Position numbers and translations under genes: made by a program. Under the pieces are notes generated by a model. It did no database searches. It saw only the letters and a program-made list of their open reading frames with translations, and was not told where the DNA came from. Below are positions 31,480 through 42,769 of a DNA stretch of 64,000 nucleotides, piece after piece. This DNA comes from Larix kaempferi (lineage: Eukaryota > Streptophyta > Pinopsida > Pinales > Pinaceae): assembly GCA_027924585.1 (NCBI GenBank), contig BSBM01000442.1, positions 6,324,001-6,388,000 of the forward strand, in the 5' to 3' direction. The number at the start of each line of letters is the position of its first letter. Position 1 is the stretch's first letter.

Positions 31480-33250
31480 TCATATGAGCTCATCACTCCC
31501 TCTTGATCTGGACCACTCCAATCTTGTCCCTGAAGTACTCAAACTTCACTCTTGATAGAGGCTTGGTCAGCACATCGTCTATCTACTCCTATATCGCTAT
31601 ATACTAGAGCCTCACTGCTCCCTTCTACACCATATCCCAAATATAGTGATACTTGATCACGATGTGCTTCATCTTTTCATGAAACACAGGGTTCTCAGAC
31701 AACTTCACACAACTCTCATTGTCACAAAAGACACAAGTCACCTCTAACTCGAGATCAAACAATCCTGATAGCAACTTCTAAAGCCACACTGCCTCGTAGC
31801 TTGCAAAACAAGATTCCATATACTCGACTTCGGTTGTACTGAATGCCACACTTGTCTACTTCCTACTGAACCATGAGATCATACCTGATCCCAAACTAAA
31901 GCAACACTCTAATGTTCTCTTTCTATCTGTGACACTCCCGACCCAATCCGCATAAACATAACCCTGTAGGTTAATCTTATGATCTGATGCATATATGAGG
32001 CTATAATCAACCGTACCCTTTAGGTACCTCAACACATGCTTTGCCGCAACTAGGTGAACACGTCTCGACTCTACCATGTACTGACTTAGTGTGTTCACCG
32101 CAAAAGCATAAATCTGGCCTCGTGTTCATTAAGTACATAAAAAAAACAATCATCTTCCTATATATTGTGGCATCCACTAGTTCTGAAGAAGTATCACTTA
32201 ACAACTTCAAATTCGATGCCATAGGTGTGGCTATGGCCTTACAATCCATCATCCCGAATATCTTCAGGATCTCTACTGCATATTTTACCTAACTCGGGAA
32301 AAATTCCTCTGGATTCTGCCACACCTCAAGACCTAATAAATAGTGCATCATACCCAAGTCTTTCATCTCAAACTATATGGCAAGCTTCCTCTTCGTTTCT
32401 GCAATGAGCTTCTCATCACCTGTCAGAAACAAGTCATCTACATATAATCGTAGAATCACAGGGTTTCCCTCTTCAACCTTGTAGTAAAGGTTGGAATCTG
32501 CTTTACTCTTGGTAAATCCCAAGATCGTCAGAAATCCATCTATATTTCCATATCATGTTCTGAGTACTTGTCTCAAACTGAAACACATATACTTCCTCTT
32601 CGTGAGGGGAGACATCTGGTATCACTCTGAGCATATACCTGAGATACTGAGGCAAACAACCTTTGCCATAGATATATACTAAGTGATAATGTTTCTCAAT
32701 CTGTGTTGTAGTCACTCCCTGTGAAGTGGAGCTTTCCTGCTCCCTCTGTAACTGAGCACTATCATCCCTCTGCATCTTGTACTCTCTAAATCGAGACATT
32801 CTGCACTGGAGTGACTGGTATCCTTCTCTTCTGTTGATATTCTGTGTATCCATCTATGTCATCTCTCTAGGTCACTGGATACCAAGATCTCAAACTCTGT
32901 TGTAAGTTCTCTTTTGCACCCATCTATGAGCTCCTCATATTCAACCTTGTAGCAAAGGTTGATATCTCATCACTCTAGGTGATCCCCAAGCTCATCATGC
33001 TATCCCATGGGTTCCTTTTGAGCCCGTACAAATCCTTCTTCAATCTATGCATATGTGGTTCTCTGTAGAGATTCATGAATCCTGGAGGTTGCTCGATATA
33101 CACTTCTACTTCGATTACACCATATTTTTATTGTAATATCCACCACTGAGGAAGTGTGTCTGGAAACTAGAGCAACGTCTTGTCATAGTCGACTCCCTCT
33201 TCCTGAGAGAAATCTCACTTTGTACTTTTGTAGTGTGCTTGATTTCGTAA
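31480..33250 (-). pseudogene. RT and RNase H remnants of element C1
   Basis: Minus-strand fragments read as copia RT: VYVEQPPGFMN, LKKDLYGLK, GFTKSKADSNLYYKVEEGN, then a YVDDL-type active site and MMHYLLGLEVWQ. RNase H follows (MASNLKLL, VLRYLKGTVDY, GYVYADW, then the CDN-SCVKLSENPVFH block). There are many stops. Between LYGLK (about 33000) and GFTKSKAD (about 32510) a stretch of some 480 bp does not fit the RT order and holds an unrelated 116-codon frame, so this part is rearranged. Confidence 0.75.
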
Positions 33251-33339
33251 GTATGAATGTCATAGTTGAACCGTCGTCACTTGTTCTTCGGAACAAGTCT
33301 CATCATTATTATCTTGTAGGTGATGGTACACAATATTTC

Positions 33340-33735
33340 CTACAAGTCAAATTCAATTGCATGATTAGAAACATTTCAAAATTTTCAGAATCATATAATA
33401 AAGACATAGTCACACAGTCATGCAACTATCTTAGCCAAGGCTTCAACACAACATTCATCCATATCCCGCATTCATACAGTAACTTTCTAAATACATTACA
33501 TCTCTACCAAAAAAATATTAAGAGTATGCACTACTCCCAACATGTCAGCAAAGAGGTTTCACTCTATATAAGGAGTGATGGAATGTTGTACATGACTATG
33601 CATATTAATAGTATATTTTTCATCAATGCAAACACTCTAACATGCATAATACACTTCCTAAATATAGGAATATAAATATGTACTTAACTGAACAATTTAA
33701 GCAATTATATACACAGGAAATGACAAATCAAATAC
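33340..33735 (-). other. Conserved non-coding insert in C1 pol (candidate intron)
   Basis: On the minus strand it runs from GTATTT at 33735 to TTGTAG at 33340 (396 bp, AT-rich, full of stops). It lies between the linker and RT, exactly where C2 has a homologous insert of 413 bp (39517-39929). The edges are alike in both copies. The joined frame is not clean, so an intron is only one explanation. Confidence 0.4.
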
Positions 33736-33936
33736 TTATATTAGTTTGTTTGGTAGGATCCCTCTTGATCCTAGCAGGAATTACTAGAGTCTCTAATAGT
33801 TTTCTCTACTCCATCATCTGATTTTGAGGACTTGTGCCTTTCTTTCTTGTGATCAACAATGCTGATCAAGTCTTCTACACCATAGATCAGATGGAACTAT
33901 GTATTGGTGTTGAGTCTGTGTGTCCCTTCTTCTTCA

Positions 33937-34906
33937 TCACCAATCACAACTACATCCCTTTGTATCCAATGTTGAAATGGATAAGATGTTCTTCCATCTT
34001 CTTGGTTTGAATTCTTCTGGATCAAAATACATATTCCTCATCACTGGAGGAACCTTATTTAGCCTTCTTCCTAGCTGGTTCATCATCCTCTGTAGCATGA
34101 GCATGATGTCTTTTCTTGTTTCATTTCTTGTTTTCTTTCTTCTTGGGACAATTCCTAGCAATGTGTCATATCTCATCACAATGGTAGCATCTGAAACTTG
34201 AATAGTCTTTATGAGGTCTTCTATCCTTGTGTGATCTCTTGTGATGATTATCTTCTTTCTTGCCTCTCTTGGAATGAGCTATCAGAACTTGATTATCTTC
34301 ATCTCCTAACTTTTCTTCTCTGGCAGCGATCCTTGCTTCCTCCTGGGTGCATGATTCCAAAAGTGCACTGAACAAGATGTGTTTCTTCCTGGAACATATC
34401 CCTTGACTATATGACTCCCATAATCTTGGAAGACCATTTAGGATAGTCATTACTAATTCTACATTTTCAACCTCGTCTCCAATGGCACTTAACTGATCTC
34501 TGATGTTGGAGACCCTTGTGAAGTAAGACTAGATACTTTCATTGTTTTGCATCTTCATAGACTTGAGTTGCGTCCTCAAGGTCATCTTCCTATTGATGTT
34601 GGTTCCTTCAAATAGTCCCTGTAGTGCATCAAACATCTCTTTTAGATTCTTCAGAGAATATATGTGTGGGATCAAGTGATCCTTGATGGATCCGGCTATG
34701 ATCCTCTTAGCTTTTATTAGATTCTTCGTATGCTTTGCTTTATCCTCAGCTGCCTCTAGCTCTGCAACTCCTTCTGTGACATACTTGTCCAATTCATGCT
34801 CTTCTAGTATGAGCATCACCTTATACTTCCATGCTCGTAATTTCTTAGCCCCTTCAAGCTTGGTATAATTTTTCATCTTGGTCAACTTGATAGATGAGAA
34901 CCTCAA
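33937..34906 (-). pseudogene. gag: gag of element C1
   Basis: Three minus-strand pieces (34906-34529, 34450-34166, 34179-33937) read as a copia-type Gag: W--K---LEEHELDKYV near the start, KAKRIIAGSIKDHLIPHI, then ALQGLFEGTN, a Lys/Arg/His-rich stretch, and a zinc knuckle starting CYHCDEI and continuing RH-A-NCPKKK in another frame. Two frameshifts break it. Its product would form the capsid and bind the genomic RNA. Confidence 0.75.
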
Positions 34907-35324
34907 ATGGAAATAAATAGAATATAGCTTACCAAATGAAATGCTCCAATCAGAAGTTGATTTGTGTAATTTGGCTTCAGGAGATCCTAGGGTTTGTCAG
35001 AGAAACCCTAATTTATCAACTTTTGAGTCTTGAAAAACTGAGAGGGGGGGAATATATGCCTCCCCAAGGCAAGTTGAGCAATTTTACTTTTTCTCTGATT
35101 CTGTGGACAAATCCTCCAAAAAATTGATGCCCTAGTTCTCTTAGTTGTAGTGGTGGGCCCAGAAATTAAAATTCTCAGAATTGAATTCTGATTCGAAATA
35201 AATATGCTCCCTAGTGAGGTGAGTTGTTTGCACCCTCTTTTTCAGCTGATCTGTGGAGAGCGCTTTAGGAAATAGAATCCATAGTTTCTACAGTTGCAGT
35301 AGCTGCACAATGTTTTCTTCCAGG

Positions 35325-35339
35325 CCATCTCTGAAACCA
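35325..35339 (-). other. Primer binding site of element C1
   Basis: TGGTTTCAGAGATGG on the minus strand abuts the 5' LTR. It resembles TGGTATCAGAGC (tRNA-Met type) with one internal change. Confidence 0.7.
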
Positions 35340-35877
35340 TGTTATATTTTTAAGTGCAATAACAATAAGGATCACTGAAAGATAAACAAACACAGCATAG
35401 ACAATAGTACACAATAATTTATCCTAGGAAAACCCTCTCGGGGAAGAAAAACCCAACAAAATTCTTCTATATAGATTTGTCAGAATGTACAATAGTATTC
35501 CTCGTGCAACGACCCAAAACAAGAAGACTACAAATCAGCTACTCTTTATGTCTTTATATCTCCTAACTATGCGAACTCAATGAGTGAGAGTGGTGACCAA
35601 ATGAGGAGGGAGAGCCCCTCATTTATACTAATAAATTGACTTGACCTTTTTACCAACAAGGCCAACTTGACTCTCCTAACTGGAACGACTTGTCTAACTC
35701 ATAATAAAATAGTATTTTCTAGAGCTTTCCAAGTTGACCTAATAGGTAGGGTTTACATTGACTCTTTCAATGAATTTTACATAATCAATTACATCAATAA
35801 TAATCCCCGTAGGGTGTACAATACAAATGATACAAATAATACAAATAAGAATATCTTCTGAAGCTACATTCTCAACA
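35340..35877 (-). repeat. 5' LTR of element C1 (538 bp)
   Basis: Starts TGTTATATTT and ends TCTCAACA in plus-strand reading, followed by the CATTT duplication. It is an imperfect match to 29937-30476, so C1 is older than C2. Confidence 0.88.
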
Positions 35878-36253
35878 CATTTATCTAGCTCTGATGTGTT
35901 CTTCCTCTAAATGTTGAATTTTCAACCTTTATGATTCAATAATTCCAATATCTCACTAGATATTTCCAATTTTCAGCAATGTAACCTTCATGTCTATCAG
36001 TACCCTCATGATGTCCATCAATCCACAATGAGCACTAGTTTTTCCCTATCCTCTTCAGTGTTCCAGCAAAAGCCAGACAAGAAGTCTCTATTTCAAGGTC
36101 TCGGGTAGTCTATCTGTAGGCTAGGTGTTGATGTATATGTAACTTCAGAATGTATTTCACATATATGTATATTGTATTCCTATAGAGATGTTATTATTCC
36201 TCTATACGGAAGTGTCGTTATTTATATTGTAAGTGTCGTAATTTATACTTGAT

Positions 36254-36388
36254 GGGTTATTAGACCACCTTGTTTGGGGTCGGCCCTGTATAAGTCATGT
36301 GGGTCAAAGGGTTATTAGACCACCCTATTGGGGGTCGGCCATGTGGGTCAAAGGGTTATTAGACCACCCCATTGGGGGTCGGCCCAGT
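36254..36388 (+). promoter_or_regulatory. Three-copy tandem repeat upstream of the TATA box in the C2 LTR
   Basis: Three units of about 43-55 bp, each with GGGTTATTAGACCACC and GGGGTCGGCC, about 70 bp before the TATA box. They recur in the 3' LTR at about 42898-43032. Repeats in this place often act as enhancers in plant LTRs; here that is inference. Confidence 0.45.
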
Positions 36389-36454
36389 CAGCATTATGTT
36401 ATGTGGTTAAGTTCGAGCCTACATGAGTTAGGTAAAAAGGCAAGTCAAGTCAAG

Positions 36455-36485
36455 TATAAATAGAGTGCGGGAGGCACTCTATTTA
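36455..36485 (+). promoter_or_regulatory. TATA box inside a 12-bp inverted repeat, C2 LTR
   Basis: TATAAATAG (36455-36463) overlaps a perfect 12-bp stem with a 5-nt loop (36457-36468 and 36474-36485, loop GGGAG). The whole structure is conserved in the other LTR (43099-43129). Confidence 0.6.
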
Positions 36486-36775
36486 CTCACTCACTTCTCA
36501 CACATGCACTCAAGGAGGAGTGGTGCACTTATGGAGGAGGAGGATCTGCTGCTAGGTTATGGCTATCTCTCTTGGTTGTTTGTATCATTGCTCTATCTAT
36601 CTCTGAGGAAGTTATTGGGGTTGTTCACCTTTATGGTTTTCCCCAAGTAAATCTTTGTGTCTCTTGTGTGCTTGCATTATTGTCTCCATGATTGATATGC
36701 TGTAGATATGCTGTACATGTTGTTCTCTCAGTTAATATCCTAGATTAGATTGAATTAAATTCTGAAAATTTAACA

Positions 36776-36787
36776 TGGTATCAGAGC
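36776..36787 (+). other. Primer binding site of element C2
   Basis: TGGTATCAGAGC abuts the 5' LTR and is an exact tRNA-Met-type site. Confidence 0.9.
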
Positions 36788-39180
36788 TAGCCTGAAAGAA
36801 GGCATGATATGGCATGTATGACACTTGTTGCACTTACGATGCTAGGGCTTGATATAGCAAAAACCAGTCATCGTAGAACTTTCGCTATAAATCCGTTTTG
36901 GCGAAGTTTTCGGATCTGAAATTGTTACAGGATGAATATTAAATCTCCAGGTACCTTGTGCCCAAAGGACAACCTCTAATTCGTTGTACTTTGTGATTTA
37001 TGATCTGTACAATATAGGGTTTCTGCCTCTTCCAGATCTGAGTCAAAATCAGGTTACCTTGGGAAAAAGGTCATATCTTGGGCTAGGAAGCTCTAAATGA
37101 AATTTCGTCAAAAGTGACAGATAGTAAATAGTCTGTAATATCTCAGAAAAAATTTTCAAAGGCCGAAGTTGAACCAGTGACACGTGGCACTCCGTACAAG
37201 TTCGCTCTCCTGTATTATCCCATAAACAGGTCATGTTGCGACACTTGGCATAAATCTCTCTCAGAGAGTCCAATTGAGGTCAGTCCTGTAAGGATGGAAA
37301 GCTAACAAGCCGAGATATCTCAGGAAATTTTTTCAGAGGCCGAAGTTCAAACAGTGACACGTGGCACGCCGTACAAGTTCGCTCTTCTGTTTTATCCCAA
37401 AACAGGTCACGTTGCGACACTTGGCATAACTCTCTCTCAGAGAATCCAATTGAGGTCAGACCTATTGGGATGGAAAGCTAACAGGTCAGGCTATCTCAGG
37501 AAACTTTTTTTAGACCCTATGGATCAAAAGGTTCAGAGTTACACCAGAAACAATCAGGTACATATTTATGTCAAAACAGAATTATTTTTGAGTACCTTCA
37601 TTCATGGCTTCCGGAATTTAGGGCTTTGGAGAAAGTTGGAATTTTTGTAATCAGAGACCACGGATGGATTCTACTCATCAAAATAGAAATTTAGAGACCA
37701 AGATCAGAATTTTTGGTTGGGCAGAAGGTCGGGCTTGATCAAACCCTAGTTCGGGACTTTGATCAGAAAAGTGGAAAATTAGGGCTTCTGTAAAAATGGG
37801 AATGTTTTTGAAATTTGTGACCATGGCTGGAAGCTCCTCAGAAAAATAGAAGCTTAGAGATTTGGTTCAAACCTTTTGATTGGGCAGAAGAGTGGGATTC
37901 ATCAAACACCAGTTTAGGGTCACGTCCAGTGAATCCGAAAGTTTCAAAGGCAAAATTGAGGAGTGAAACTTTGTAGTTTTCAAATTCTGAATATACCAGT
38001 TTGATCAGCTCATCAAGGCGCATATTTCTATCCTTTCGGAAGTTTGAAATTCAAAGTTTGAATTTTTGGGGTTTCTCTAACAAACCCTTATCCAGCTCCA
38101 GTTCCAGTTCTTGCAAATCAAGTGGATTGGGTTAATCCTAGAAGAAGATGGATTGGTCACCTGCATAAGTAAAGAAGTTCCTGTTTCAGAGGGAGATGAG
38201 GATAAGGCTTTACATAAGGAGATTACAAGCGATCTCGACAGGTATGACTCATCAAGGTATGTTTTGAGATTTGTTCATGATTAATTTTATGGTATGTTTG
38301 TCTTCATGTTATTACGGTTAGTACAATCTTGATTTTAGACTTGTCATATCACCTTAATAAAACTATGAATGCACGATAGAAAATATTCATTGATTAGGGT
38401 GTTGACACTTATAATTGTACTAATGCATTATGGTGTTGTATGAGGTTTATGTTGTCTACTAACATGAAAGGTACACCAAGAAAGACAAATCATGTTCTGG
38501 TCCAAGAACATATGGTCATGATAACATGAGGACAAAGATTCATCCATTGTCATGGATCTCATAGAAGATCCATTTACGAGGTATGTATAACTTGGTTTTG
38601 TAATGGTTAACATATGAGACATGCAGGTTACTAGCACAAGTCACTGAAGAGAACCAAAAGACATTATGCGGGTATGTTAGACATAAACTAGCTAGCATGC
38701 TAATCCAGGTATGTTTTTCCTATATCAAGCTAGAATCCTACCTTGGTTTAGGATCTTATACTGTTGTGTTGTTGATAATGATTATTCATGAAGTCATAAG
38801 TTTGAATAATCATGGTTGTATGCATATTATGTTTCTTACCATAATTGATGATATGACTAACCAGAAGAATCATGAAGGTATAGGTTTGAGTAATCACAGG
38901 TTTTATGCATATTATATCTCTTATCTTGATTGATGATTCAACTAACCTGAAGAGTCATAGGTTTGAGTAATTACAGGTTTAGACATGTTATGCTTCTTAT
39001 GATTTGACTAACCATAAGAATCCCACATAAACCTTGAATGCTAATGCTTATTATTCTGTTTGAAATGATCATGACTATACATGCTTGAAATTATTGTGTT
39101 TTAATAGTATACTAATGAATGTATGATTTTATATGAAATCACAAGGATAACACAATCATGATACTAATAAGCATGCATAG
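36788..39180 (+). other. Long non-coding leader of element C2
   Basis: 2.4 kb with no credible frame and no gag. It holds a 177-bp direct duplication (37126-37500), each copy with an ACACGTGGCA core. Several GTATGT strings follow, at 38256, 38578, 38667 and 38707. A loose repeat of about 75-80 bp with a GGTTTGAGTAAT(C/T)ACAGG core lies at 38798-39020. The GTATGT strings look like splice donors but no exon can be proved. Confidence 0.5.
37126..37500 (+). repeat. 177-bp tandem duplication in the C2 leader
   Basis: Two copies in direct order. The shared marks GGCCGAAGTT and ACACGTGGCA are each exactly 177 bp apart (CACGTG at 37181 and 37358). The copies differ at several sites, so the duplication is not recent. 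Confidence 0.8.
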
Positions 39181-39189
39181 GGACCAAGG

Positions 39190-39516
39190 ATGAATATGAG
39201 TTCAAGAACAGGTAATTCAAGAAGCAAATATCAAGAGGGAGCACACTCCAGTTGCTCCTGCAAGAAAGCAAAGGAGCACACTCCAGTTGTTCCTGCAAGA
39301 AATCAAAGGAGCACACTCCAGTTGTTCCTGCAACAAAGAAAAAGAGCACACTTCAGTAGTTTCTGCAAGGATGCATATATTCAGAGGGAGTTGACCATCT
39401 TTCTACATTCCACAACAGAATGGTGTAGAAGAAGCTACTTCAGATTAGGACTCCAACAGCTCCTGCAAGGAAGCAAAGACTCAGAGGGAGTCCACCCAAC
39501 GAACAAAGAAAGATAA
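39190..39516 (+). pseudogene. Integrase end and linker remnant of element C2
   Basis: One frame reads the copia integrase motif PQQNGVEE near 39401-39424, where the third catalytic residue lies. A Lys/Arg-rich linker of the APARKQRR--RE type follows. Before it, a unit of about 39 bp (GAGCACACTCCAGTTGTTCCTGC) is repeated three to four times at 39237-39363. The integrase core that should come before is absent, so the region is a fusion left after deletion. The longest open frame (108 codons) is in a different frame and is probably not real. Confidence 0.5.
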
Positions 39517-39929
39517 GTATTTTAATCATCATTTCTTGCATACTTGTTTGTTTAAATAATACTGTTCAATAATGTATACACTGATGTTCCTAGAATTAGG
39601 TTGTGTATTATGCATATTAGAATAGTTGCATTGATGAACAGTATACTACTAATATACATGGGTAAGTGGCCTATGGCACTGTACAACATTCCATTGCTAC
39701 TTATCTAGAATGAAACCTCTTTGTTGACATGTTGGGAGTTGTGCACACTCTTAACAATGTTCTGGTAGAGATAGGAAGGCATCTAGAAAGTTACGGGATA
39801 TGGATAAATGTTGTATTGAAGCATTGGCTAAGATAATTGCATGACTATATGACATATTTCTTTATGTGTAAGAATTTGTTCTAAAAACTATGAGATGTTT
39901 CTAATCATGCAATTTAACCTGTTTTGTAG
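39517..39929 (+). other. Conserved non-coding insert in C2 pol (candidate intron)
   Basis: Runs from GTATTT to CTGTTTTGTAG, 413 bp, AT-rich and closed in all frames. Its counterpart in C1 is 33735-33340. It separates the linker from the start of RT. The acceptor is good, with a T-rich tract; the donor is acceptable; the joined frame is unclear. Confidence 0.4.
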
Positions 39930-41313
39930 GAAAGACCGCATATCTTCACCTACAAAAGGACTACAACATTTGTTCCAGCAACAAAGATATTTATTGAATA
40001 TATTGAAGTTCCCAGGATCTGGGATGAAGAAATAGAATGCCATGATCCGTTGATCATGAAGAATGATGTTTGGGATGTAGTCCCAAGACGTGAAGGGAAG
40101 TTTGTTATGACTTCCAAATGGAACTATCAGATCAAGCATGTTGCAGATGGCAGCATAGAGAAATATAAAAGTGATGAAATAGAAGATGCACCAAATGGAT
40201 TTCAAGACAGCATGGTGTAGTCATATATGTGTGCAGAACTTGGTATGGTAGGATAGACAACTTTCTATCCAGTTTGGGCTTTACCAAGAATAAAGCAGAT
40301 TCCAACCTTTACTACAAGGTTGAGGAAGGCAATCCAGTGATACTACTTTTGTATGCGGATAACCTGTTTGTTACAGGTGAAGATAGATTGATTGCCAACA
40401 TGCAGTGGAAGCTTACTGCCGAGTTCGAGATGAAGAACTTGGGGATGATGCACTATTTGATTTTGGCATGGAGGTGTGGCAGAGTGATGGAATCTTCCTT
40501 GGACAAGGGAAGTATGCAGTAGAGATCCTGAAGAGGTTCGGGATGATGGACTACAAGGCTATGGCCACACCTATGGCATCGAATCTGAAGTGTCTGTGTG
40601 ATGCTTCATCTGAGCCGGTTGATGTCTCTATGTATCGTCAGATGATTGGGTCCTTGATGTACCTGACGAACATGAGACCAGATATTTGCTTTACTGTGAA
40701 CACATTGAGCCAGTTCCTGATGGATCCGAGGAGTGTTCGCCTGGTTGTTGTAAAGAATCTTCTGAGGTACCTAAAGGGTACAGTGGATTATGGGCTCAAG
40801 TATGAGGCGAATCAAAAGTTTAACCTGCAGGGTTATGTTGATTCAGATTGGGATGGAAGTGTTGTAGATAGGAAGAGCACATCTGGGTGCTGCTTCAGTA
40901 TGGGATCAGGTGTGATCTCTTGGTTCAACAGGAAGCAGTCCTGTGTGGCACTGAGTACAGTTGAGGCAGAGTATGTTGCAGCCTGTTCAGCTAGTTGTGA
41001 GGTAGTATGGCTACGGAAACTACTGTCTGAGTTATTTGATCTCCCGTTGGAGGCTACTGGTATCTTCTGTGATAACCAGAGTTGTGTGAAGCTGTCCGAG
41101 AACCCAGTGTTTCATGACAGGTCGAAACACATAGAGATCAAATATCACTATATCAGGGATATGGTGCAGAGAAGAGCTGTGAAGCTCCTGTATGTTGCGA
41201 CGGACGAGCAGATTGCAGATGTGCTGACGAAGCTACTAGCTAGGGTGAAGTTCGAATACTTCAGAGAGAGGCTTGACGTTCTTCAGATCGATGACACTTC
41301 GAGGAAGAAGTGA
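39930..41313 (+). pseudogene. Truncated RT and RNase H of element C2
   Basis: RT begins with MKNDVWDVVPR--GK and KWNYQIKHVADGSIEKYK (about 40049-40170). It then jumps to YGRIDNFLSSLGFTKNKADSNLYYK, so the first catalytic part of RT is missing. The second active-site motif reads YADN instead of YVDD. A frameshift near 40440 moves the frame, after which 40405-41313 is open for 302 codons. This part holds the end of RT and a full RNase H with its acidic residues in place (DSDWDG, VEAEY, CDNQSCVKL), ending with the ADVLTK block. Only RNase H looks intact. Confidence 0.85.
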
Positions 41314-41430
41314 TGGACACATTTGCTGAAGCCATTCCAAGCATGTTGGAAGGAGGATTCTTCACATGGCCGTGGATGTAAGCGCTGGATGATGAGCATC
41401 AGGATGATGTTCTGGTTTTTGCTTGGATAT

Positions 41431-41990
41431 GATCAGTTGGATCATTTATGTATGTACGCATCATGTTGGATGTTGGATATGATCAGTTGGATCATTTATG
41501 TATGTATGCATCATGTTGGATGCTGGATATGATCAATTGGATCATTTATGTATGTATGCATCATGTTGGATGCTGGATATGATCAGTTGGATCATGTGTA
41601 TGTATTTTGTATATGCATCATGTTGGATGCTTGGACCATGTATTTGTATATGTATCAGGTGGATACATTGTATGATCAGGTGGATCATGTATGGTGATAT
41701 GTATCATGTATCAGGTGGATACATTGTATGATCAGGAGGATCATGTATGATGATATGTATCAGGTAGATACTTGGTATGCATCAGGTGGATGCATTGATG
41801 ATTAGGTGGATCATGCAGCAGGATGTTGCAGTGATGATCAGGATGATCATGGATGATGAGCTTCAGGATGTTGCTCCAGATGACATGCAGCAGGATGTTG
41901 CAGTGATGATGATCAGGACGATCATGAGTACATCAGGATGATGTATGGTGAGTATCAGGTTGATACTCTATGGCCGTGGATCAGGTTGTG
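41431..41990 (+). repeat. 50-bp tandem array after pol in C2
   Basis: GATCAGTTGG recurs at 41431, 41481, 41531 (with one change) and 41581, exactly 50 bp apart. Shorter, degenerate GATCAGG / TGGATCAT units follow to about 41990. Open frames here are repeat by-products. Confidence 0.85.
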
Positions 41991-42005
41991 CAGATGAGCA
42001 TGTCT

Positions 42006-42535
42006 GGGAGATCCTATAGGTCAGAGTTGTGTACCCATAACAGCCTGGGATGCTCTTTCGAGACATTGCTCTGGGAGGACATGTAATTTGTGCCCTGGGA
42101 GATTTCAGGTCAGAGTTGTGTACCCATAACATCCTGAGATGCTCTTGCGAGGTTTTGTCCTATGGCATGTAATTTGGGCCCTAGGAGATTTCAGGTCGGA
42201 GTTGTGTACCCGTAACATCCTGAGATGCTCTTTCGAGGTTTTGCCATGATCACATGTAATCTGTGCCCTGGGAGATTTCAGGTCGGAGTTGTGTACCCGT
42301 AACATCCTGAGATGCTCTTGCTAGGTTTTGTGGTGGACCACATGTAATTTGTGCCCTGGGAGATTTCAGGTCGGAGTTGTGTACCCGTAACATCCTGAGA
42401 TGCTCTTTCGAGGTTTTGTGGTGGGGTCACATGTAATAACGCCCTGGGAGATCCTACAGGTCGGATTTGTGTACCCGTAACATCCTGGGATGCTCTTTCG
42501 AGGTTTTGTGACGCACGTAATAAGTCCTGAGGATT
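42006..42535 (+). repeat. 88-bp tandem array after pol in C2 (six copies)
   Basis: Six units of 85-88 bp start with GGGAGAT, contain GTTGTGTACCC(A/G)TAACA and GATGCTCTT, and end with ACATGTAAT--GCCCT. The inner units are the most alike and the outer ones the most diverged. C1 lacks this array and has expanded a different segment. Confidence 0.88.
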
Positions 42536-42758
42536 CCACAGTATGGCCAGTGATGATGAAGACCTGTAGGTGGTGGGCCTACATCCAGTATGAAAAAGGA
42601 CTGGCTCTGTAGAACTTCCTATGACGAGTAGATTCAGAGATTGATTGAGATAGCAGCAGCAGTGACGATGATGATGACTCGATGACGATTATCTAGTGAC
42701 GATGATCCAGAGAAGATGACTTGTGCTAGAAGAACTGTGTTGAGAAATACCTTCCTAG

Positions 42759-42769
42759 TTAAGAGGGAG
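42759..42769 (+). other. Polypurine tract of element C2
   Basis: TTAAGAGGGAG lies directly before the 3' LTR and is identical to that of C1. Confidence 0.75.

Larger units (their letters stand above)
29937..35877 (-). mobile_element. Element C1: decayed Ty1/copia element
   Basis: LTRs at 29937-30476 and 35340-35877 are flanked by a 5-bp duplication CATTT (29932-29936 and 35878-35882). The primer site abuts the right LTR and the purine tract the left one, both on the minus strand. Gag, a linker, part of RT, and RNase H follow in order, all with stops. I find no protease or integrase core. The RT and RNase H are closely related to those of C2, in opposite orientation. Confidence 0.88.
36126..36775 (+). 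repeat. 5' LTR of element C2 (650 bp)
   Basis: Starts TGTTGATG and ends AATTTAACA. Within it, three copies of a GGGTTATTAGACCACC / GGGGTCGGCC unit (36254-36388) form a tandem repeat in the promoter-proximal part. A TATA box and a strong inverted repeat follow at 36455-36485. Confidence 0.93.

Noticed and set aside
32503-32853. 116-codon minus-strand frame within C1 pol
   Set aside because: It lies in a rearranged part of RT and its end overlaps the true RT text in another frame. No motif supports it.
36465-36650. 61-codon frame in both LTRs of C2
   Set aside because: It starts with GTG and lies in the transcribed LTR leader. Its presence in both copies reflects LTR duplication, not selection.
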